From Sphingobium sp. (lineage in GTDB: Bacteria; Pseudomonadota; Alphaproteobacteria; Sphingomonadales; Sphingomonadaceae), in NCBI GenBank assembly GCA_017744605.1, contig JAGIAZ010000018.1, positions 17,972 through 81,971 of the forward strand: a stretch of DNA of 64,000 nucleotides. The letters are read 5' to 3'. Within the stretch, counting starts at the first letter, position 1. Each line of letters opens with the position of its first letter. The notes below the pieces were generated by a model. The model made no database searches, was not told the DNA's origin, and saw only the letters and a list, made by a program, of their open reading frames with translations. Below, piece by piece: positions 62,989 through 64,000 of this stretch. A program made the translations under genes and the position numbers.

Positions 62989-64000
62989 ATGAGAAATAGG
63001 CATCTTTTCAGTGCTCGTGCGTCGATTGCCGGTCTTGCCGTGTCGATGTTGATGGCTGGCGCCGCCCATGCCCAGAAATCGGCGGCGTCGAACGACAAGC
63101 AAGCCGCACAGACTTCCGCAGATGAGCGGACCGCCGAAGAGATCATCGTCACGGGTTCGCGGATCCGCGGTGTCGCTCCGATCGGATCCAACCTCGTCGC
63201 CGTCGGACAGGAAACGATTGAAAAGACTGCGCCAGTCAACCTGTCACAGCTCGTGAATACGGTGCCGTCGATCTCGACGGCCGGTTCGATCTCACAGGCC
63301 GAGAACGCATTCTCCTATTATTCGCCGCAGATCCATAGCCTCGCCGGTTCGTCCTCGAACACGACGCTCGTGATCGTCGACGGCCTGCGCCTGCCTGGCG
63401 GCGGCCAGCAATTCAACCAGACCGACCCCAACATCATCCCTGTCAGCGCGATCCAGCGCGTCGAAGTGCTCGCCGACGGCGCCTCCACGGCTTATGGTTC
63501 GGACGCCGTCGCAGGCGTGGTGAACTACATTACCCGCCGCACTTTCGACGGGTTCGAGATGAACGTCCAGACGGGCTTCGGCAAGAGCTACCGCAACACT
63601 GCGGCAAGCTTTATCTGGGGCAAGACGTGGGGCACCGGCGGCGTCTACATCGCCGGAGCTTTGTCCGAGCAGAACATCCTGTTCAATCGAGACCGCCCGT
63701 TCACCAGCCTGGGCGACTATCGTGCGTTCGGCGGATCGAACAATCTAAGCTTCACTTGTCCCAATGCGACGATCACCGTTCAGCAGCAGGGCGGGGCCCC
63801 CAATTCCGGCATCGCGAACCAGGTCTTCTTGGGGCCAAACGCCACGACTTCGGTCGCCAACATCGGCGCAAATGCGCCGTGCAACAACTCAGTATACAGT
63901 GTGATGGTCCCTGGTCAGGGCCGCGGCAACGTCATGGTGAAGGTCGTCAACGACTTTTCCGACAAGCTGACGATGCAGTTCATGGTGAACTACAACCGTC
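62989..64000 (+). CDS. TonB-dependent receptor, 5' part
   Basis: The gene runs off the window after 337 codons. A GGGGGAGAG site precedes the ATG. A signal peptide ends at AHAQ (about 29). The plug has EEIIVTGSRIRG, IHSLAGSSSNTTLVIVDGLRLPG and ADGASTAYGSDAVAGVVNYITRRTFDG, and barrel strands follow. It most resembles the plug subtype of the receptor at 32565. The cluster it belongs to lies beyond the window. Confidence 0.92.
   Translation, partial: MRNRHLFSARASIAGLAVSMLMAGAAHAQKSAASNDKQAAQTSADERTAEEIIVTGSRIRGVAPIGSNLVAVGQETIEKTAPVNLSQLVNTVPSISTAGSISQAENAFSYYSPQIHSLAGSSSNTTLVIVDGLRLPGGGQQFNQTDPNIIPVSAIQRVEVLADGASTAYGSDAVAGVVNYITRRTFDGFEMNVQTGFGKSYRNTAASFIWGKTWGTGGVYIAGALSEQNILFNRDRPFTSLGDYRAFGGSNNLSFTCPNATITVQQQGGAPNSGIANQVFLGPNATTSVANIGANAPCNNSVYSVMVPGQGRGNVMVKVVNDFSDKLTMQFMVNYNR

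Overview
The window looks like chromosome from a GC-rich sphingomonad (Alphaproteobacteria, Sphingomonadaceae). The evidence is five large SusC-less TonB-dependent receptors (TBDRs) beside small catabolic clusters, a SapC-family protein, a CpdR-type response regulator, DUF1489 and DUF4126 proteins, and tRNA genes with encoded CCA ends. The species cannot be named from sequence reading alone.

Layout. (1) 1-9675: a shikimate/quinate-type island. It holds a QuiC-like 3-dehydroshikimate dehydratase with a secreted alpha/beta hydrolase downstream, a TetR regulator, an aromatic-acid MFS carrier, a TBDR, a shikimate dehydrogenase and a second TetR. Two copies of a GAACTAGTTC operator mark the quiC/tetR divergence and the TBDR promoter. 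(2) 9733-15604: a leftward operon of TBDR, secreted NTF2-like protein, Old Yellow Enzyme, SnoaL-like protein and SDR. (3) 15845-20337: a leftward operon of SMP-30 lactonase, MFS, tiny ORF, PCMH/VAO-type flavoprotein, cytochrome c and small Tat-signal protein. It shares a TTATCGNCGATAA-like site with region 2 and the next TBDR. (4) 20581-26411: TBDR, a truncated IlvD/Edd dehydratase, MarR regulator and two-subunit aconitase X. (5) 26496-38674: EthD-like protein, variant SDR, exported VOC protein, quinohemoprotein dehydrogenase, ThuA protein, TBDR, AraC regulator, DUF4286-like protein and MFS.

(6) 39024-50867 is core genome: tRNA-Glu, tRNA-Ala, DEAD-box helicase, cyclophilin, MgtE, DUF1489, QueA, a lipoprotein hydrolase, a GlcD-type dehydrogenase, SapC, an orphan sRNA with promoter and terminator, an N-formylglutamate amidohydrolase-like protein, CpdR and tRNA-Val. 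(7) 51044-58778 is the most striking block: a TetR regulator, a perfect 24-bp palindrome, then three consecutive flavoprotein/cytochrome c pairs with two small Tat-signal proteins. Nearly all genes are joined by 4-bp ATGA overlaps. With region 3 the window holds four flavocytochrome modules and three copies of one small Tat protein family. I propose that this family is a dedicated partner that exports or assembles a signal-less flavoprotein into a periplasmic flavocytochrome (inference). (8) 59026-64000: CorA, small membrane and secreted proteins, a gene-poor stretch with an RHS-repeat remnant, and the 5' part of a fifth TBDR.

Taken together, the island genes suggest outer-membrane uptake of plant- or lignin-derived phenolics and alicyclic acids. 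Periplasmic oxidation would pass electrons to cytochrome c, and inner-membrane carriers and cytoplasmic dehydratases, reductases and dehydrogenases would complete breakdown. Substrates are inferred, not shown.
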